Below, piece after piece: positions 47,408-59,875 of a stretch of 64,000 nt of DNA. Made by a program: the position numbers and the translations under genes. The notes below the pieces were generated by a model. That model worked only from the letters and a program-made list of their open reading frames with translations, searched no databases and was not told where the DNA came from. Positions within the stretch are counted from its first letter, which is position 1. Each line of letters begins with the position of its first letter. Origin of the DNA: Brevundimonas sp. UBA6550 (GTDB taxonomy: Bacteria > Pseudomonadota > Alphaproteobacteria > Caulobacterales > Caulobacteraceae); assembly GCF_002434505.1 (NCBI RefSeq), contig NZ_DJKE01000008.1, forward strand, positions 237,300 to 301,299. Reading direction: 5' to 3'.

Positions 47408-48104
47408 GGCTCCCATCCTGTCGGTGCGCGGCCTGACCCGCACCTATCCCACAGCCCAGGGCGGTCTGACCGTTCTGAAAGGCGTCGATCTGGACGTGTT
47501 TCCGGGCGAACTGGTCGGGCTGATCGGCCCGTCGGGTTCGGGAAAGTCGTCGCTGCTGCACGCCGCCGGCCTGCTGGAGAAGCCGACCAGCGGCACGGTG
47601 GCCATTGATGGCGAACAGGTCGGCGATCTGGACGAACGCGCCCGTACGCGCCTGCGCCTGGGCCGGATCGGCTTCGTCTATCAGTTCCACCACCTGCTGC
47701 CCGAGTTCGACGCACGCGACAACGTAGCCCTGCCGATGCGGATCGCCGGCCTGGCGCAGGACGAGGCCCGCAAGCGCGCCGAGGTCACCCTGACGGCGCT
47801 GGGCCTGAGCGAACGGCTGACGCACCAGCCGGCGCAACTGTCGGGCGGCGAGCAGCAGCGCGTCGCCATCGCCCGCGCCCTGGCCAATGGTCCGCGCCTG
47901 CTGCTGGCCGACGAGCCGACAGGCAACCTGGACCCGACCACCAGCCAGTCTGTGTTCGAATCCCTGCGCGACCTGGCCAAGACAACGGGCGTCGCCGCCC
48001 TGATCGCCACGCACAATATGGAGCTGGCCGGCCATATGGACCGGGTCTTCGCCCTGCGCGACGGCCATCTGGAAGAGCGCGCGGCCGAAAGCCACGCCTA
48101 TTGA
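47400..48104 (+). CDS. lolD: Lipoprotein-releasing ABC transporter ATP-binding protein LolD
   Basis: The 234-residue ATPase of LolCDE has Walker A GPSGSGKSS near 43-51, Q-loop VYQFHHLLPEF near 87-97, signature LSGGEQQR near 144-151, Walker B LLLADEPTGNLD near 163-174 and H-loop IATHNMELA. The ATG at 47400 overlaps the permease gene. Its stop is back-to-back with the msrA stop (TGATCA), with no intervening terminator. Confidence 0.95.
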   Translation: MSKAPILSVRGLTRTYPTAQGGLTVLKGVDLDVFPGELVGLIGPSGSGKSSLLHAAGLLEKPTSGTVAIDGEQVGDLDERARTRLRLGRIGFVYQFHHLLPEFDARDNVALPMRIAGLAQDEARKRAEVTLTALGLSERLTHQPAQLSGGEQQRVAIARALANGPRLLLADEPTGNLDPTTSQSVFESLRDLAKTTGVAALIATHNMELAGHMDRVFALRDGHLEERAAESHAY

Positions 48105-48713
48105 TCAGCTGACGGCGGCGTCGCCCCAGATGGCGCGCAGCCGTTCGGGGCGGCGGCAACCGATCCGATAGGCCTGATAGCTGGCGGCGTGGCGTTTGGC
48201 GTAGTTCTGATGCGCCTCGCCCGCCGGCCAGAAGCGTTGGACGCCCACGACCGGGGTGGTGAAGCTCTTTCTCAACACCCGCATCGCCGCATCGCGCGAG
48301 GCGACCGCGTCGGCCCGCTGCTCGCTCGTGGCGAAGACGGCCGAACGATAGGACGGACCCTGATCGCAGAACTGGCCGTTCGGATCGGTCGGGTCGATGG
48401 TGCGCCAATAGCGATCCACCAGGGCGCGATAGCTGACGACGCGCGGATCGAAGGTGACCTGCACCGCCTCCATATGGCCGGTCCCGCCACGCACGACCTG
48501 TTCATAGGTCGGATTGGCCGTATGTCCGCCGACAAAACCCGACACGGCGGATCGCACGCCGGGCACGTCGTCGAACGCCTTTTCCTCGGACCAGAAGCAG
48601 CCGCCGGCGAAGACGGCTGTCTGCAGGCCCGGCGCACGCGCTTGGGCATAGACGACCGGCGCCGCCAGCAAGGCCGCCGCCGTCAGAATGGAAACCCCGA
48701 ACCGCATCGCCAT
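48105..48713 (-). CDS. msrA: Peptide-methionine (S)-S-oxide reductase, exported
   Basis: The 202-residue enzyme reduces methionine-S-sulfoxide. The active site is FAGGCFWSEEKAFDDVPGV, with nucleophile Cys39. GHTANPTYEQVVRGGTGHMEAVQV and the late LRKSFTTPVVG strand follow. Residues 1-24 form a signal peptide (FGVSILTAAALLAAPVVYAQA), pointing to periplasmic repair. Recycling cysteines near the C-terminus are not obvious beyond CRRPERL. The start is ATG 48713 or the ATG two codons later; both fit the AAGGGTC site. No msrB is nearby. Confidence 0.94.
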   Translation of the reverse strand: MAMRFGVSILTAAALLAAPVVYAQARAPGLQTAVFAGGCFWSEEKAFDDVPGVRSAVSGFVGGHTANPTYEQVVRGGTGHMEAVQVTFDPRVVSYRALVDRYWRTIDPTDPNGQFCDQGPSYRSAVFATSEQRADAVASRDAAMRVLRKSFTTPVVGVQRFWPAGEAHQNYAKRHAASYQAYRIGCRRPERLRAIWGDAAVS

Positions 48714-48730
48714 GACCCTTCGTTGTCTGG

Positions 48731-49291
48731 TCAGGAATACGTCGGCGAAAGGAAATCGGTTTCAGGCGTCGGATCCGGCTGGTCGGTCGCCGCGCGCTCG
48801 AACGGCGACCAGGCTTCCGCCTGCACAGCCTCCGCCGAGTAAAAGCCCAGGTCCGCTTCGGTCTGGCGCAGCGCTGTCCAAGATAGAAAAGCCAGCAGGC
48901 TTTCGCCGTCTGGCGGCTCACGCCGCATCGCCGCGTCCAGCCATGCCGTCTCGCCGGGTCTTAGTCGCGGTCCGACCAGGCCCCGTTGTGCGAACAGCGG
49001 CCGTTCGACCGTCCGTTGAAGCAGAATGGCGGGGGCTAGCGTCGAACGATCTTCGATCAGCGGCTCAAAGAAGCGGGCGATATCCGCGCCGGCGCCCTCG
49101 ACGCCCACCAGAGATGTCCGACCCAAGCGGACCGCGGCGCCTGACAAGCCGATTCGCCGAGCCTGGTCATGTTGCTGTTTCCGCACGGTTCGGGCAGAGC
49201 GAAGTGACAACTGTTCGACATGCGTTGTCACAATCACCGCCGCCACCCTGTGGTCGGCCATAGAGGCGGGGGCTTTGGAGGGCGGCGTCAT
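48731..49291 (-). CDS. Hypothetical protein upstream of msrA (186 aa)
   Basis: This soluble-looking protein has no signal peptide or membrane segment. The N-terminus has a strand AAVIVTTHVEQLSL and a basic stretch RSARTVRKQQHDQARRIGL. A region RLGRTSLVGVEGAGADIARFFEPLIEDRSTLAP follows, then LRPGETAWLDAAMRREPPDGESLLAFLSWTALRQTEAD. It ends in an acidic Pro-rich tail (QPDPTPETDFLSPTYS). I recognise no family. The ATG at 49291 is my choice; a TTG at 49309 is possible and the ribosome-binding site is weak. It lies 17 bases upstream of msrA in the same direction and is divergent from the response regulator. Confidence 0.6.
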   Translation of the reverse strand: MTPPSKAPASMADHRVAAVIVTTHVEQLSLRSARTVRKQQHDQARRIGLSGAAVRLGRTSLVGVEGAGADIARFFEPLIEDRSTLAPAILLQRTVERPLFAQRGLVGPRLRPGETAWLDAAMRREPPDGESLLAFLSWTALRQTEADLGFYSAEAVQAEAWSPFERAATDQPDPTPETDFLSPTYS

Positions 49292-49378
49292 CCGACATCG
49301 CTTAACCAAGCATAACAGTTGTTCAACTGCGTGTGACTACGAGGTTTCTCGGGGGAATAGGCGCTGTATCCTGTCGGT

Positions 49379-50068
49379 ATGCGAAGGATGACGAACGCCA
49401 TGGCGGGTTCCATGGCGCCAAAAGACAAGCCGGCCAAGCCCGACGCCGAACCGGTTTTCGCTCCAAGCAGCCACGGCGATGCGGGCTTCGAGATCGTCGT
49501 GATCGATGACGACGCCCTGATCCTGGAGATGACGCTGCTGACCTTCCGCGAGGCGGGTTACGCCGCCGTGGGATTCGCAGATCCTCTGGATGCGCTGATG
49601 TGGGCGTCCGACGCCGACCCGACCCTGGTCGTCGTCGATCTGAAACTGCCGGGCATCGAGGGGCTGGACCTGGTCAGCGCCTTTTGCGCCCTCGGTCGCC
49701 ATGCCGTCATCCTGGTCAGCGCCTACGTCGATGTCCTGACGACTGTGGATGCGATGCGTTTGGGCGTCGATAATGTCCTGACCAAACCGACCTCGCCGGA
49801 GCGGCTGCTGGCGGCGGCCGAACACGCGCTGGACGCCCTTTCGCGCGCGCCGCATCAGGATATCCTGACCTTCACGCGCCGCGAGCGACAGGTCGCGGAG
49901 TTCCTGGTGGCGGGTCGAACGACGAAACAGATCGCTCAGGCCTTGAGCCTGAGCCCGCGCACGGTGGAGTTCTTCCGCGCCAGCCTGCTGCGAAAGACCC
50001 AGTCGCCGAACACCGCCGCCCTGGCCTCGGCCCTCACCCGTCTGGGCTTTGTCGCGACCGACGCTTGA
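49379..50068 (+). CDS. Orphan response regulator, REC + LuxR-type HTH (FixJ-like)
   Basis: The 229-residue two-component regulator has an unusual 36-residue N-terminal Lys/Pro/Ala-rich extension. The receiver domain spans ~37-155: acidic pair VIDDDA (43-45), phosphoacceptor Asp87 in VVVDLKLPGIEG, switch residue in ILVSAY and lysine in VLTKPTSP. The C-terminal LuxR/NarL helix-turn-helix is TRRERQVAEFLVAGRTTKQIAQALSLSPRTVEFF. No histidine kinase is in the window. ATGs at 49388 and 49400 are alternative starts. Targets unknown. Confidence 0.9.
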   Translation: MRRMTNAMAGSMAPKDKPAKPDAEPVFAPSSHGDAGFEIVVIDDDALILEMTLLTFREAGYAAVGFADPLDALMWASDADPTLVVVDLKLPGIEGLDLVSAFCALGRHAVILVSAYVDVLTTVDAMRLGVDNVLTKPTSPERLLAAAEHALDALSRAPHQDILTFTRRERQVAEFLVAGRTTKQIAQALSLSPRTVEFFRASLLRKTQSPNTAALASALTRLGFVATDA

Positions 50069-50125
50069 CGAGAACGCATAGGGAACATAGAACAGACGGA
50101 GAACAGTTGCGAGGTCAGGAAAGCC

Positions 50126-50221
50126 ATGCCGCGTTTGATAAGGGATATGTTGTCGCTGGCCTGCTGCGGCGGCTTTGTCTGGATGGTCTGGACCCTGGCG
50201 TTCAGCGTCACCGCCGTCTGA
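50126..50221 (+). CDS. 31-aa membrane microprotein
   Basis: A 31-codon frame starts at an ATG preceded by GAGGTCAGGA at good spacing. It reads MPRLIRDMLSLACCGGF, then continues hydrophobic to the end (VWMVWTLAFSVTAV). The layout is a basic amphipathic N-terminus, a di-cysteine and one membrane helix. It lies between the response regulator and the GANTC-rich region before dnaE. The composition and ribosome-binding site support it; function is unknown. Confidence 0.5.
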   Translation: MPRLIRDMLSLACCGGFVWMVWTLAFSVTAV

Positions 50222-50264
50222 GCGTTCAGACGTTGGATGCGACCGTCTGAATTGCGTTGGGGTA

Positions 50265-50455
50265 GAATCAATAGGTTGGGCGAATCTCAGACGATTCAGA
50301 CTCTGTTTTTTCCAAGCGCGCGACCGTGGGTTCGCCGCTCTTCTGGGGATGATGGAGCGCCGCATCTGGTTTGCGATGGTCGTCCGGCGCAGGATGTGAG
50401 ACTCGCATCAGGGTGATGACGGGCGCGGACGTCGCGCCGCCCGAGGTGGAGATTC
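50265..50455. promoter_or_regulatory. Cluster of six GANTC (CcrM-type) sites upstream of dnaE
   Basis: GANTC occurs at 50265, 50282, 50293, 50299, 50400 and 50451, four of them within 39 bases. At about two-thirds GC one would expect roughly one site per 320 bases. Short copies of CAGACG and its complement (50215-50301) overlap the cluster. Known biology: CcrM methylates GANTC and GcrA reads it in Caulobacterales promoters. Confidence 0.6.
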
Positions 50456-50456
50456 A

Positions 50457-53921
<3,465 letters not shown>

Positions 53922-54016
53922 GCGGGTTCAGGTGCCGGCTTATGGTCGCGCTATGGATTTTTCGGAACCTCACGACTGCGTGATGGGTTTCGTCAGTCCA
54001 TAGGGAGACTGTTCCA

Positions 54017-54613
54017 ATGAAATATCTCGCCATCGCCAGCGTCGCCTCGCTGGCCCTTCTCGCAGCGTGCAACCAGGGCGGCGACAGCGCCGGCCAGAAC
54101 GCCAGCGAAGCCGTCAACGCCACTCAGGATGCGACCTCGGGCGTCGTCGGCCAGACCTCGGCCATGACCATGGGCGCCAACACCGTCGACGGCTTCGTGA
54201 CGGGCCTGGGCACGAGCAATATGTACGAACTGGAAGCGGCAAAGATCGCCGCCGCCAAATCGACCAACGCCGACGTAAAGGCGCTGGCCGCCATGATCAC
54301 CAAGGACCACACCGCCGCCGGCGAGAAGCTGGGCGCCGCGGTCGCGACCGCCGGTCCGAACGTGGCCATTCCGACCACGCTGGACGAGCGCCGCAAGGGT
54401 CTGATCGACAATCTGAACGCCGCCACGCCGGGCGATTTCGACAAGGTCTATCTGAACCAGCAGGTCGCCGCCCATAACGAGGCCCTGACCCTGCTGAACG
54501 GCTTCGCCGGCAACACCGATGCGCCGGCCCTGTCGACGCTGGCCCGCGAGCTGGTCGCGCCCGTGACCATGCACCGCGACCGCGCCCAGGCGCTGCTGGA
54601 CGCGATGAAGTAG
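54017..54613 (+). CDS. DUF4142 domain lipoprotein
   Basis: The 198-residue protein has a lipoprotein signal MKYLAIASVASLALLAACNQ (lipobox LAAC, Cys18). A low-complexity linker follows, then a ferritin-like helical DUF4142 domain: NMYELEAAKIAAAKSTNADVKALAAMITKDH, then DFDKVYLNQQVAAHNEAL and the final helix. Family members are envelope proteins with histidine/glutamate-bearing helices. The role is undefined, with some links to stress. GGGAGACTGTTCC precedes the ATG. A terminator follows. Confidence 0.88.
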   Translation: MKYLAIASVASLALLAACNQGGDSAGQNASEAVNATQDATSGVVGQTSAMTMGANTVDGFVTGLGTSNMYELEAAKIAAAKSTNADVKALAAMITKDHTAAGEKLGAAVATAGPNVAIPTTLDERRKGLIDNLNAATPGDFDKVYLNQQVAAHNEALTLLNGFAGNTDAPALSTLARELVAPVTMHRDRAQALLDAMK

Positions 54614-54637
54614 GATCACGCCTCAAGGCTGATCGGG

Positions 54638-54668
54638 AAAGGCGGTCTCGGCAGAGGCCGCCTTTCTG
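54638..54668 (+). terminator. Terminator after the DUF4142 gene
   Basis: AAAGGCGGTCTC pairs with GAGGCCGCCTTT across a GGCA loop, with one G-T pair. Only a short T-run follows, so it is moderate in strength. Confidence 0.65.
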
Positions 54669-54686
54669 CTGCGCGCGACGCAGCGC

Positions 54687-54715
54687 TTGCTATTTGGGGC
54701 CATCCCGCCTACATG
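54687..54715 (+). promoter_or_regulatory. Candidate sigma-70 promoter of rpsB
   Basis: TTGCTA (54687-54692) and TACATG (54710-54715) are separated by 17 bases. They leave a ~120-base leader before rpsB, long enough for ribosomal-protein autoregulation, which I cannot confirm from sequence. Confidence 0.35.
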
Positions 54716-54840
54716 GCCCCCGCATTTCGCAACGCGGGTGAGGCGCGGTTCGGGGAGAAATCCCGGCACGCACCATTCCGAGGGTCGAACGACCTTTAAT
54801 CCCCCGCGCCACGTTTGATCGGAAAAAGGACTGAACGATC

Positions 54841-55749
54841 ATGGCTCTGCCTGAATTCTCGATGCGCACCCTGCTGGAAGCGGGCGCTCACTTCGGCCAC
54901 CAGACGCACCGCTGGAACCCGAAGATGGACCGCTACATCTTCGGCTCGCGCTCGAACATCCACATCATCGACCTGTCGCAGACGATGCCGCTGTTCCACC
55001 AGGCTCTGGTGGCCGTGCGCGACGTCGCCGCCAAGGGCGGTCGCGTCCTGTTCGTCGGCACCAAGCGCCAGGCCTCCGAGCCGGTCGCCGAAGCCGCCAA
55101 GCGCTGCGCCCAATACTACATGAACAACCGTTGGCTGGGCGGCACGCTGACCAACTGGCGCACCGTCTCGGGCTCGATCGCTCGTCTGCGCGAACTGGAA
55201 GGCATCCTCGAGAACGGCGGCGAAGGCCGCGTCAAGAAGGAGCTGCTGACCCTGCAGCGCGAGAAGGACAAGCTGGAACTGTCGCTGGGCGGCATCAAGG
55301 ACATGGGTTCCATCCCGGACATCATGTTCGTGATCGACACCAACAAGGAAGCGATCGCGATCCAGGAAGCCCGCAAGCTGAACATCCCGATCATCGCCAT
55401 CCTGGACACCAACTCGGACCCGGACGGCATCACCTATCCGGTGCCCGGCAACGACGACGCCGCGCGTGCCATCCAGACCTACTGCGACCTGATCGCGGAC
55501 GCGGTTCTGGACGGTCTGGCCGCCGGCGCCTCGGCCTCGGGCGTGGATCTGGGCGCTTCGGAAGCCCCGGTCGAGCCGATGCTGCGCGAAGCCTCGGCTC
55601 CGGTCGCCGCTGACGCCGCTCCGGCCGGCACGGAAGGCGCCGCCGCCGAACTGGAAGCCGCCGCTCAACCGGCCGTCGCCGACGAAGCCGCTCAGGCCGC
55701 CACCTCGGAAGCCAACGACGCGGTCGAAACCGAGAAGGCCACGGGCTGA
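54841..55749 (+). CDS. rpsB: 30S ribosomal protein S2 with Ala-rich C-terminal extension
   Basis: The core (1-~235) is standard S2: [72 protein letters not shown] and [12 protein letters not shown]. The length is 302 residues against about 240 in Escherichia coli. The extra ~60 residues are acidic and Ala/Glu/Pro-rich ([19 protein letters not shown] onward), as seen in several alphaproteobacteria. AAAAGGAC precedes the ATG. tsf follows after 110 bases. Confidence 0.97.
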   Translation: MALPEFSMRTLLEAGAHFGHQTHRWNPKMDRYIFGSRSNIHIIDLSQTMPLFHQALVAVRDVAAKGGRVLFVGTKRQASEPVAEAAKRCAQYYMNNRWLGGTLTNWRTVSGSIARLRELEGILENGGEGRVKKELLTLQREKDKLELSLGGIKDMGSIPDIMFVIDTNKEAIAIQEARKLNIPIIAILDTNSDPDGITYPVPGNDDAARAIQTYCDLIADAVLDGLAAGASASGVDLGASEAPVEPMLREASAPVAADAAPAGTEGAAAELEAAAQPAVADEAAQAATSEANDAVETEKATG

Positions 55750-55801
55750 TGGCCCGCAGGGCGGCGCTCGGGCTTTCGAACGCCGCCTGACGAACTGACA
55801 C

Positions 55802-55828
55802 ACGGCCGGGCTAAGTCAGTCCGGCCGT
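55802..55828 (+). other. Hairpin in the rpsB-tsf gap
   Basis: ACGGCCGG (55802-55809) pairs with CCGGCCGT (55821-55828). No U-run follows, so it is more likely an mRNA processing or attenuating structure than a full terminator. Confidence 0.45.
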
Positions 55829-55859
55829 TCCCACATACGAATCCCCCAAGGAGAAGAAC

Positions 55860-56801
55860 ATGGCCGAGATCACTGCCGCCCTCGTGAAGGAGCTTCGCGA
55901 GCGTTCGGGCGTCGGCATGATGGACTGCAAGAAGGCCTTGCAGGAAAACGACGGCAACATCGACGCCGCCATCGACTGGCTGCGCGCCAAGGGTCTGTCC
56001 AAGGCCGCCAAGAAGGCCGACCGCGTCGCCGCCGAAGGCCTGGTCGCCGTGGCGTCCAAGGAAGACGGCAAGGGTGAAGTCGCCGCCGCCATCGAATTCA
56101 ACGCGGAAACCGACTTCGTCGCCCGTAACGATCTGTTCCAGAACGCCGCCAAGTCGTTCGCCCAACTGGGCCTGGAGCACCACTCGGTCGAGGCCCTGCA
56201 CGGCGCCGAACTGGAATCCGGCAAGACGGTCCAGGACGAAGTGACCAACATGATCGCCACCATCGGCGAGAACATGCAACTGCGCCGCGCCGCCCGCCTG
56301 TCGGTCGAAGAGGGCGTGGTTTCCACCTACGTCCACAACGCCGTCTCGCCGGGCGTCGGCCGCATCGGCGTGCTGGTGGCCCTGGAAGGCGAGGGCGACA
56401 AGACCGCCCTGCGCGAACTGGGCCGCAAGATCGCCATGCACGTCGCCGCCACCGCGCCGCTGTCGCTGAACACGGACGACCTCGACCCCGCCGCCATCGA
56501 GAAGGAACGCGCCGTTCTGACCGAAAAGGCCAAGGAAGAAGGTCGCCCGGAAGCCATGATCGCCAAGATCGTGGAAGGCCAGATCAACAAGTTCCAGAAG
56601 GACGTGGTGCTGTCCAAGCAGCCGTTCGTCATGGACCCGGACGTGACCATCGAACAGCTGGTCGCCAACTCGGCCAAGGAACTGGGCTCCTCCAACCTGC
56701 ACCTGGCCGGCTTCGTCCGCCTGGCGCTGGGTGAAGGCGTCGAGAAGGTCGAAGGCCCCGACTTCGCGTCGGAAGTCGCCTCCATGATGGGCGGCAACTA
56801 A
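55860..56801 (+). CDS. tsf: Elongation factor Ts
   Basis: The 313-residue guanine-nucleotide exchange factor recycles EF-Tu. The signatures are [20 protein letters not shown] at the N-terminus (UBA-like domain) and [18 protein letters not shown] near 76-93, the EF-Tu contact region. The remaining dimerisation domain is normal. AAGGAGAAG precedes the ATG. A terminator follows immediately. Confidence 0.98.
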   Translation: MAEITAALVKELRERSGVGMMDCKKALQENDGNIDAAIDWLRAKGLSKAAKKADRVAAEGLVAVASKEDGKGEVAAAIEFNAETDFVARNDLFQNAAKSFAQLGLEHHSVEALHGAELESGKTVQDEVTNMIATIGENMQLRRAARLSVEEGVVSTYVHNAVSPGVGRIGVLVALEGEGDKTALRELGRKIAMHVAATAPLSLNTDDLDPAAIEKERAVLTEKAKEEGRPEAMIAKIVEGQINKFQKDVVLSKQPFVMDPDVTIEQLVANSAKELGSSNLHLAGFVRLALGEGVEKVEGPDFASEVASMMGGN

Positions 56802-56810
56802 CCAGTCTTC

Positions 56811-56832
56811 CCCTCATTCGTGAGGGTTTTGT
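56811..56832 (+). terminator. Rho-independent terminator after tsf, followed by a second hairpin
   Basis: CCCTCA (56811-56816) and TGAGGG (56821-56826) close a TTCG loop, followed by TTTTGT. A second stem, GAAGGGCGCG (56837-56846) with CGCGCCCTTC (56865-56874), lies just downstream in the pyrH leader. Confidence 0.75.
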
Positions 56833-56928
56833 ATCAGAAGGGCGCGTTCGGCTTTGATGGCCGGCGCGCCCTTCGTCTATAAGAAGCCGCCTGATTCAAG
56901 GGCGCAGCAGCCAACGGACCCTCCGCAC

Positions 56929-57663
56929 ATGCCCGACGCCCCCACCGCCTTCCGCTACAAGCGCGTCCTGCTGAAGGTCTCCGGCGAGGTGCTGATGGGC
57001 GATCAGTCGTTCGGCGTGGACATGAAGACCGTGGACACGGTCGCCAAGGCCGTCGCCGACGTGGCCGCCGAAGGGATCGAGATCTGCCTGGTCATCGGCG
57101 GCGGCAACATCTTCCGCGGCCTATCCAAGGCGGCGGCGGGAATGGAGCGCGCTCAGGCCGACTATATGGGCATGTTGGCCACCATCATGAACGCCCTGGC
57201 CATGCAGTCGGCGCTGGAGAAGATCGGCGTCTCGACGCGGGTGCAGAGCGCCATTCCGATGGCCGCCATCGCCGAACCCTACATCCGCCGTCGCGCCCTG
57301 CGTCACCTGGAAAAGGGCAGGGTGGTGATCTTCGCCGCCGGCGTGGGCGCGCCCTTCTTCACGACGGACTCGGGCGCCGCCCTGCGCGCCGCCGAAATGG
57401 GTTGCGACGCCCTGCTGAAGGGGACCAGCGTCGATGGCGTCTATACCGCCGACCCCAAGAAGGACCCCACCGCCACCCGCTACCAGACCCTGACCTATCA
57501 GGACGTGCTGGCCAAGGATCTGCGGGTCATGGACGCCTCGGCCATCGCCATGATGCGCGACACGGGCATCCCCATCGTGGTCTTCTCGATCCGGGAAGAC
57601 AATTCGCTTCGCCGGACCCTGACCGGCGAAGGCACGTTCACGGTCATTCAGGACGTCGCCTAG
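56929..57663 (+). CDS. pyrH: UMP kinase
   Basis: The 244-residue bacterial hexameric UMP kinase (amino-acid-kinase fold) makes UDP. Motifs visible: [20 protein letters not shown] near the N-terminus, [12 protein letters not shown] near 49-60, [29 protein letters not shown] near 140-168, and [13 protein letters not shown]. The ATG at 56929 ([11 protein letters not shown]) is chosen over an upstream in-frame ATG at 56854, which lies within the terminator and hairpin region. frr follows 40 bases later. Confidence 0.97.
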   Translation: MPDAPTAFRYKRVLLKVSGEVLMGDQSFGVDMKTVDTVAKAVADVAAEGIEICLVIGGGNIFRGLSKAAAGMERAQADYMGMLATIMNALAMQSALEKIGVSTRVQSAIPMAAIAEPYIRRRALRHLEKGRVVIFAAGVGAPFFTTDSGAALRAAEMGCDALLKGTSVDGVYTADPKKDPTATRYQTLTYQDVLAKDLRVMDASAIAMMRDTGIPIVVFSIREDNSLRRTLTGEGTFTVIQDVA

Positions 57664-57703
57664 GCGTCCGCGCGACCAGGAAAAACGAAGAGAGACCAAG
57701 ACC

Positions 57704-58261
57704 ATGGCAAAACCCGACCTCAAGACCTATCGCGACCGGATGGACCGTTCCGTCGCCGCCCTGAAGGAAGAGTTCAGCGGCCTGCGCACGGGCCGCGCCA
57801 ACGCCGGCCTGCTGGAGCCCGTGCGGGTCGAGGCCTATGGTTCGGCCTCGCCCCTGACCGCCGTGGCCGCCATCAGCGTGCCCGAACCGCGCATGATCAG
57901 CGTCAGCGTCTGGGACAAGGGGATGGTCGTCGCCGTCGAGAAGGCGATCCGCAACGCCAACCTGGGCCTGAATCCCATCGTCGACGGCCAGACCCTGCGC
58001 ATCCCCGTGCCGCCTCTGACCGAGGAGCGCCGCAAGGATCTGGTCAAGCTGGCCGGCAAATACGCCGAGCAGCAGAAGATTTCGGTCCGCAACGTTCGCC
58101 GCGACGCCAACGACGACCTGAAGAAGGCCGAGAAGGCCGGCGAGATGAGCCAGGACGAGCAGAAGAAGATGGAAACCGAGGTCCAGAAGGACACGGACGC
58201 GGCCATCAAGCGCATCGACGAGGCCTTGAAGACCAAGGAACAAGAGATCATGCAGGTCTGA
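57704..58261 (+). CDS. frr: Ribosome recycling factor
   Basis: The 185-residue tRNA-mimic protein splits post-termination ribosomes together with EF-G. The three-helix domain shows [23 protein letters not shown] near 24-46, and the C-terminal helices show [34 protein letters not shown]. Full length. It lies between pyrH and uppS, the conserved order. Confidence 0.98.
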   Translation: MAKPDLKTYRDRMDRSVAALKEEFSGLRTGRANAGLLEPVRVEAYGSASPLTAVAAISVPEPRMISVSVWDKGMVVAVEKAIRNANLGLNPIVDGQTLRIPVPPLTEERRKDLVKLAGKYAEQQKISVRNVRRDANDDLKKAEKAGEMSQDEQKKMETEVQKDTDAAIKRIDEALKTKEQEIMQV

Positions 58262-58298
58262 GGCGAAACGGCTTGGGCCTGAAGGGATCGCACGACAG

Positions 58299-59057
58299 AT
58301 GACGGCAGACAGCGCCGCCTCTTCAGGGCCGAGCCTCGCGGGTCCGCGCCATGTCGCCATCATCATGGACGGCAACGGCCGCTGGGCCAAGGCGCGGGGC
58401 CTGCCGCGCGCCTTGGGGCATCGCGAAGGCGTGCAGGCGTTGAAACGCACCATCCAGGCGGCGCCGGACCTGGGCATCGAATGCCTGACCGTCTTCGGCT
58501 TCTCCACCGAGAACTGGAGCCGGCCCGAGGACGAGGTGTCGGACCTGATGGGTCTGGTGCGGACCTATGTGGCCAGCGACCTGGCGCGGCTGGAGAAGGC
58601 GGGCGTCCGCCTGCGGATCCTGGGCCGGCGCGAGGGCCTGCCCGCCGACATCGCCGCCATCATCGACAAGGCCGAGGCGCAGACGGCGCACAACGATCGT
58701 TTCCTGTTGCAGGTCGCCTTCAACTATGGCGGCCGGGCCGATCTGGTGGACGCCGCGCGTCGGCATATGGCGCGTCTGGCGTCCGGCGAGACGACCGAGC
58801 CCCTGAGCGAACAGACTTTCGAGGCCGGACTGGCCACGTCGGGGTCGCCGCCGCTGGACCTGATCGTGCGGACATCGGGCGAGCAGCGGCTGTCGAACTT
58901 CCTGTTGTGGGAGGCCGCCTACGCCGAACTGGTGTTTCAGGACATCCTGTGGCCCGACTATGGGCCCAAGGCCCTGGCCGAAGCCGTGCAGGCGTTCGGC
59001 CAGCGTGACCGACGCTATGGCGGCCGCGCCGTCTCGCCTTTGCGCGAAACAGCCTGA
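58299..59057 (+). CDS. uppS: Undecaprenyl diphosphate synthase (isoprenyl transferase)
   Basis: The 252-residue cis-prenyltransferase makes the C55 carrier lipid for peptidoglycan. Motifs visible: [26 protein letters not shown] near 15-40, [11 protein letters not shown] near 66-76, and [26 protein letters not shown] near 187-212. The catalytic aspartate is in IMDGNG. The stop overlaps the ATG of cdsA by one base. Confidence 0.97.
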   Translation: MTADSAASSGPSLAGPRHVAIIMDGNGRWAKARGLPRALGHREGVQALKRTIQAAPDLGIECLTVFGFSTENWSRPEDEVSDLMGLVRTYVASDLARLEKAGVRLRILGRREGLPADIAAIIDKAEAQTAHNDRFLLQVAFNYGGRADLVDAARRHMARLASGETTEPLSEQTFEAGLATSGSPPLDLIVRTSGEQRLSNFLLWEAAYAELVFQDILWPDYGPKALAEAVQAFGQRDRRYGGRAVSPLRETA

Positions 59058-59875
59058 TGGCGGTCAAGGCCCGCGACATCGCCCTGCGCGGCGCTTCCGC
59101 CGTGGTCCTGGCGCCGGCCGCCGTGGCCGCGACCTGGGCCGGGGGCGTCTGGTTCCTGGCGCTGATGGTGGCGGCCAGCATCGTCCTGGCTTTCGAATGG
59201 GCGGCGATGAGCGCGCCGCACGCCCGGCGCGTCATGGGCGGGGCCGTCGGCTTCGGCGTCGTGGCGGCGGTGATCAGCGCGCATTTCGGCGTGATGTCTG
59301 TGGCCTTCATCATGCTGGTGTTCGGGGCCGCCGCCGCCGGCGTCTATGCCCGCAGCCGGGGGCAGGAGGCGTTGGATGCGGCCTATGGCGTGCTCTATCT
59401 GGGCTGGCCTTCCGTCCTGCTGATCTGGCTGCGCGGGGTGGACAGCCCCATTGGGCTGCACTGGACGGTGCTGGTCTTTGCGGTGGCCTGGTCCGCCGAC
59501 ATCGTGGCCTATCTGGCCGGTTCGACCTTCGGCGGCCCCAAGCTGTGGCCTCGGTTTTCGCCCAACAAGACCTGGTCCGGCTTCATCGGCGGCATAGTGG
59601 CCGGCGCGGTCGCGGGCGGCTTGATGACGGCCTGGGTCGACATGGGCGCCTTGACCGTGGTCTGGGGCGCAATCCTGGGCCTGGCGGCGGCGCTGGCGAC
59701 GATGGCCGGCGACCTGTGGGAATCGGCGCTGAAGCGGCGGTTCGGCGTCAAGGACGCCGGCAACACCATTCCCGGCCACGGCGGCCTGCTGGACCGCGTG
59801 GACGGCCTGATGTTCGCCGTGGTCGTGGTGGCGGCCGGGCGACTGCTGGTCCTGATGCTGGAGCGTGGCGCGTGA
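59057..59875 (+). CDS. cdsA: Phosphatidate cytidylyltransferase
   Basis: The 272-residue membrane enzyme makes CDP-diacylglycerol for phospholipid synthesis. It has about seven to eight helices. The CDS signature near the C-terminus is [29 protein letters not shown]. It is immediately coupled to uppS, and its stop overlaps the GTG of dxr by four bases. Confidence 0.96.
   Translation: MAVKARDIALRGASAVVLAPAAVAATWAGGVWFLALMVAASIVLAFEWAAMSAPHARRVMGGAVGFGVVAAVISAHFGVMSVAFIMLVFGAAAAGVYARSRGQEALDAAYGVLYLGWPSVLLIWLRGVDSPIGLHWTVLVFAVAWSADIVAYLAGSTFGGPKLWPRFSPNKTWSGFIGGIVAGAVAGGLMTAWVDMGALTVVWGAILGLAAALATMAGDLWESALKRRFGVKDAGNTIPGHGGLLDRVDGLMFAVVVVAAGRLLVLMLERGA

Noticed and set aside
49302..49316. Possible CtrA site (TTAA, six bases, ATAAC)
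   Set aside because: Only one half fits and the spacing is off by one from TTAA-N7-TTAA, so it is not supported.
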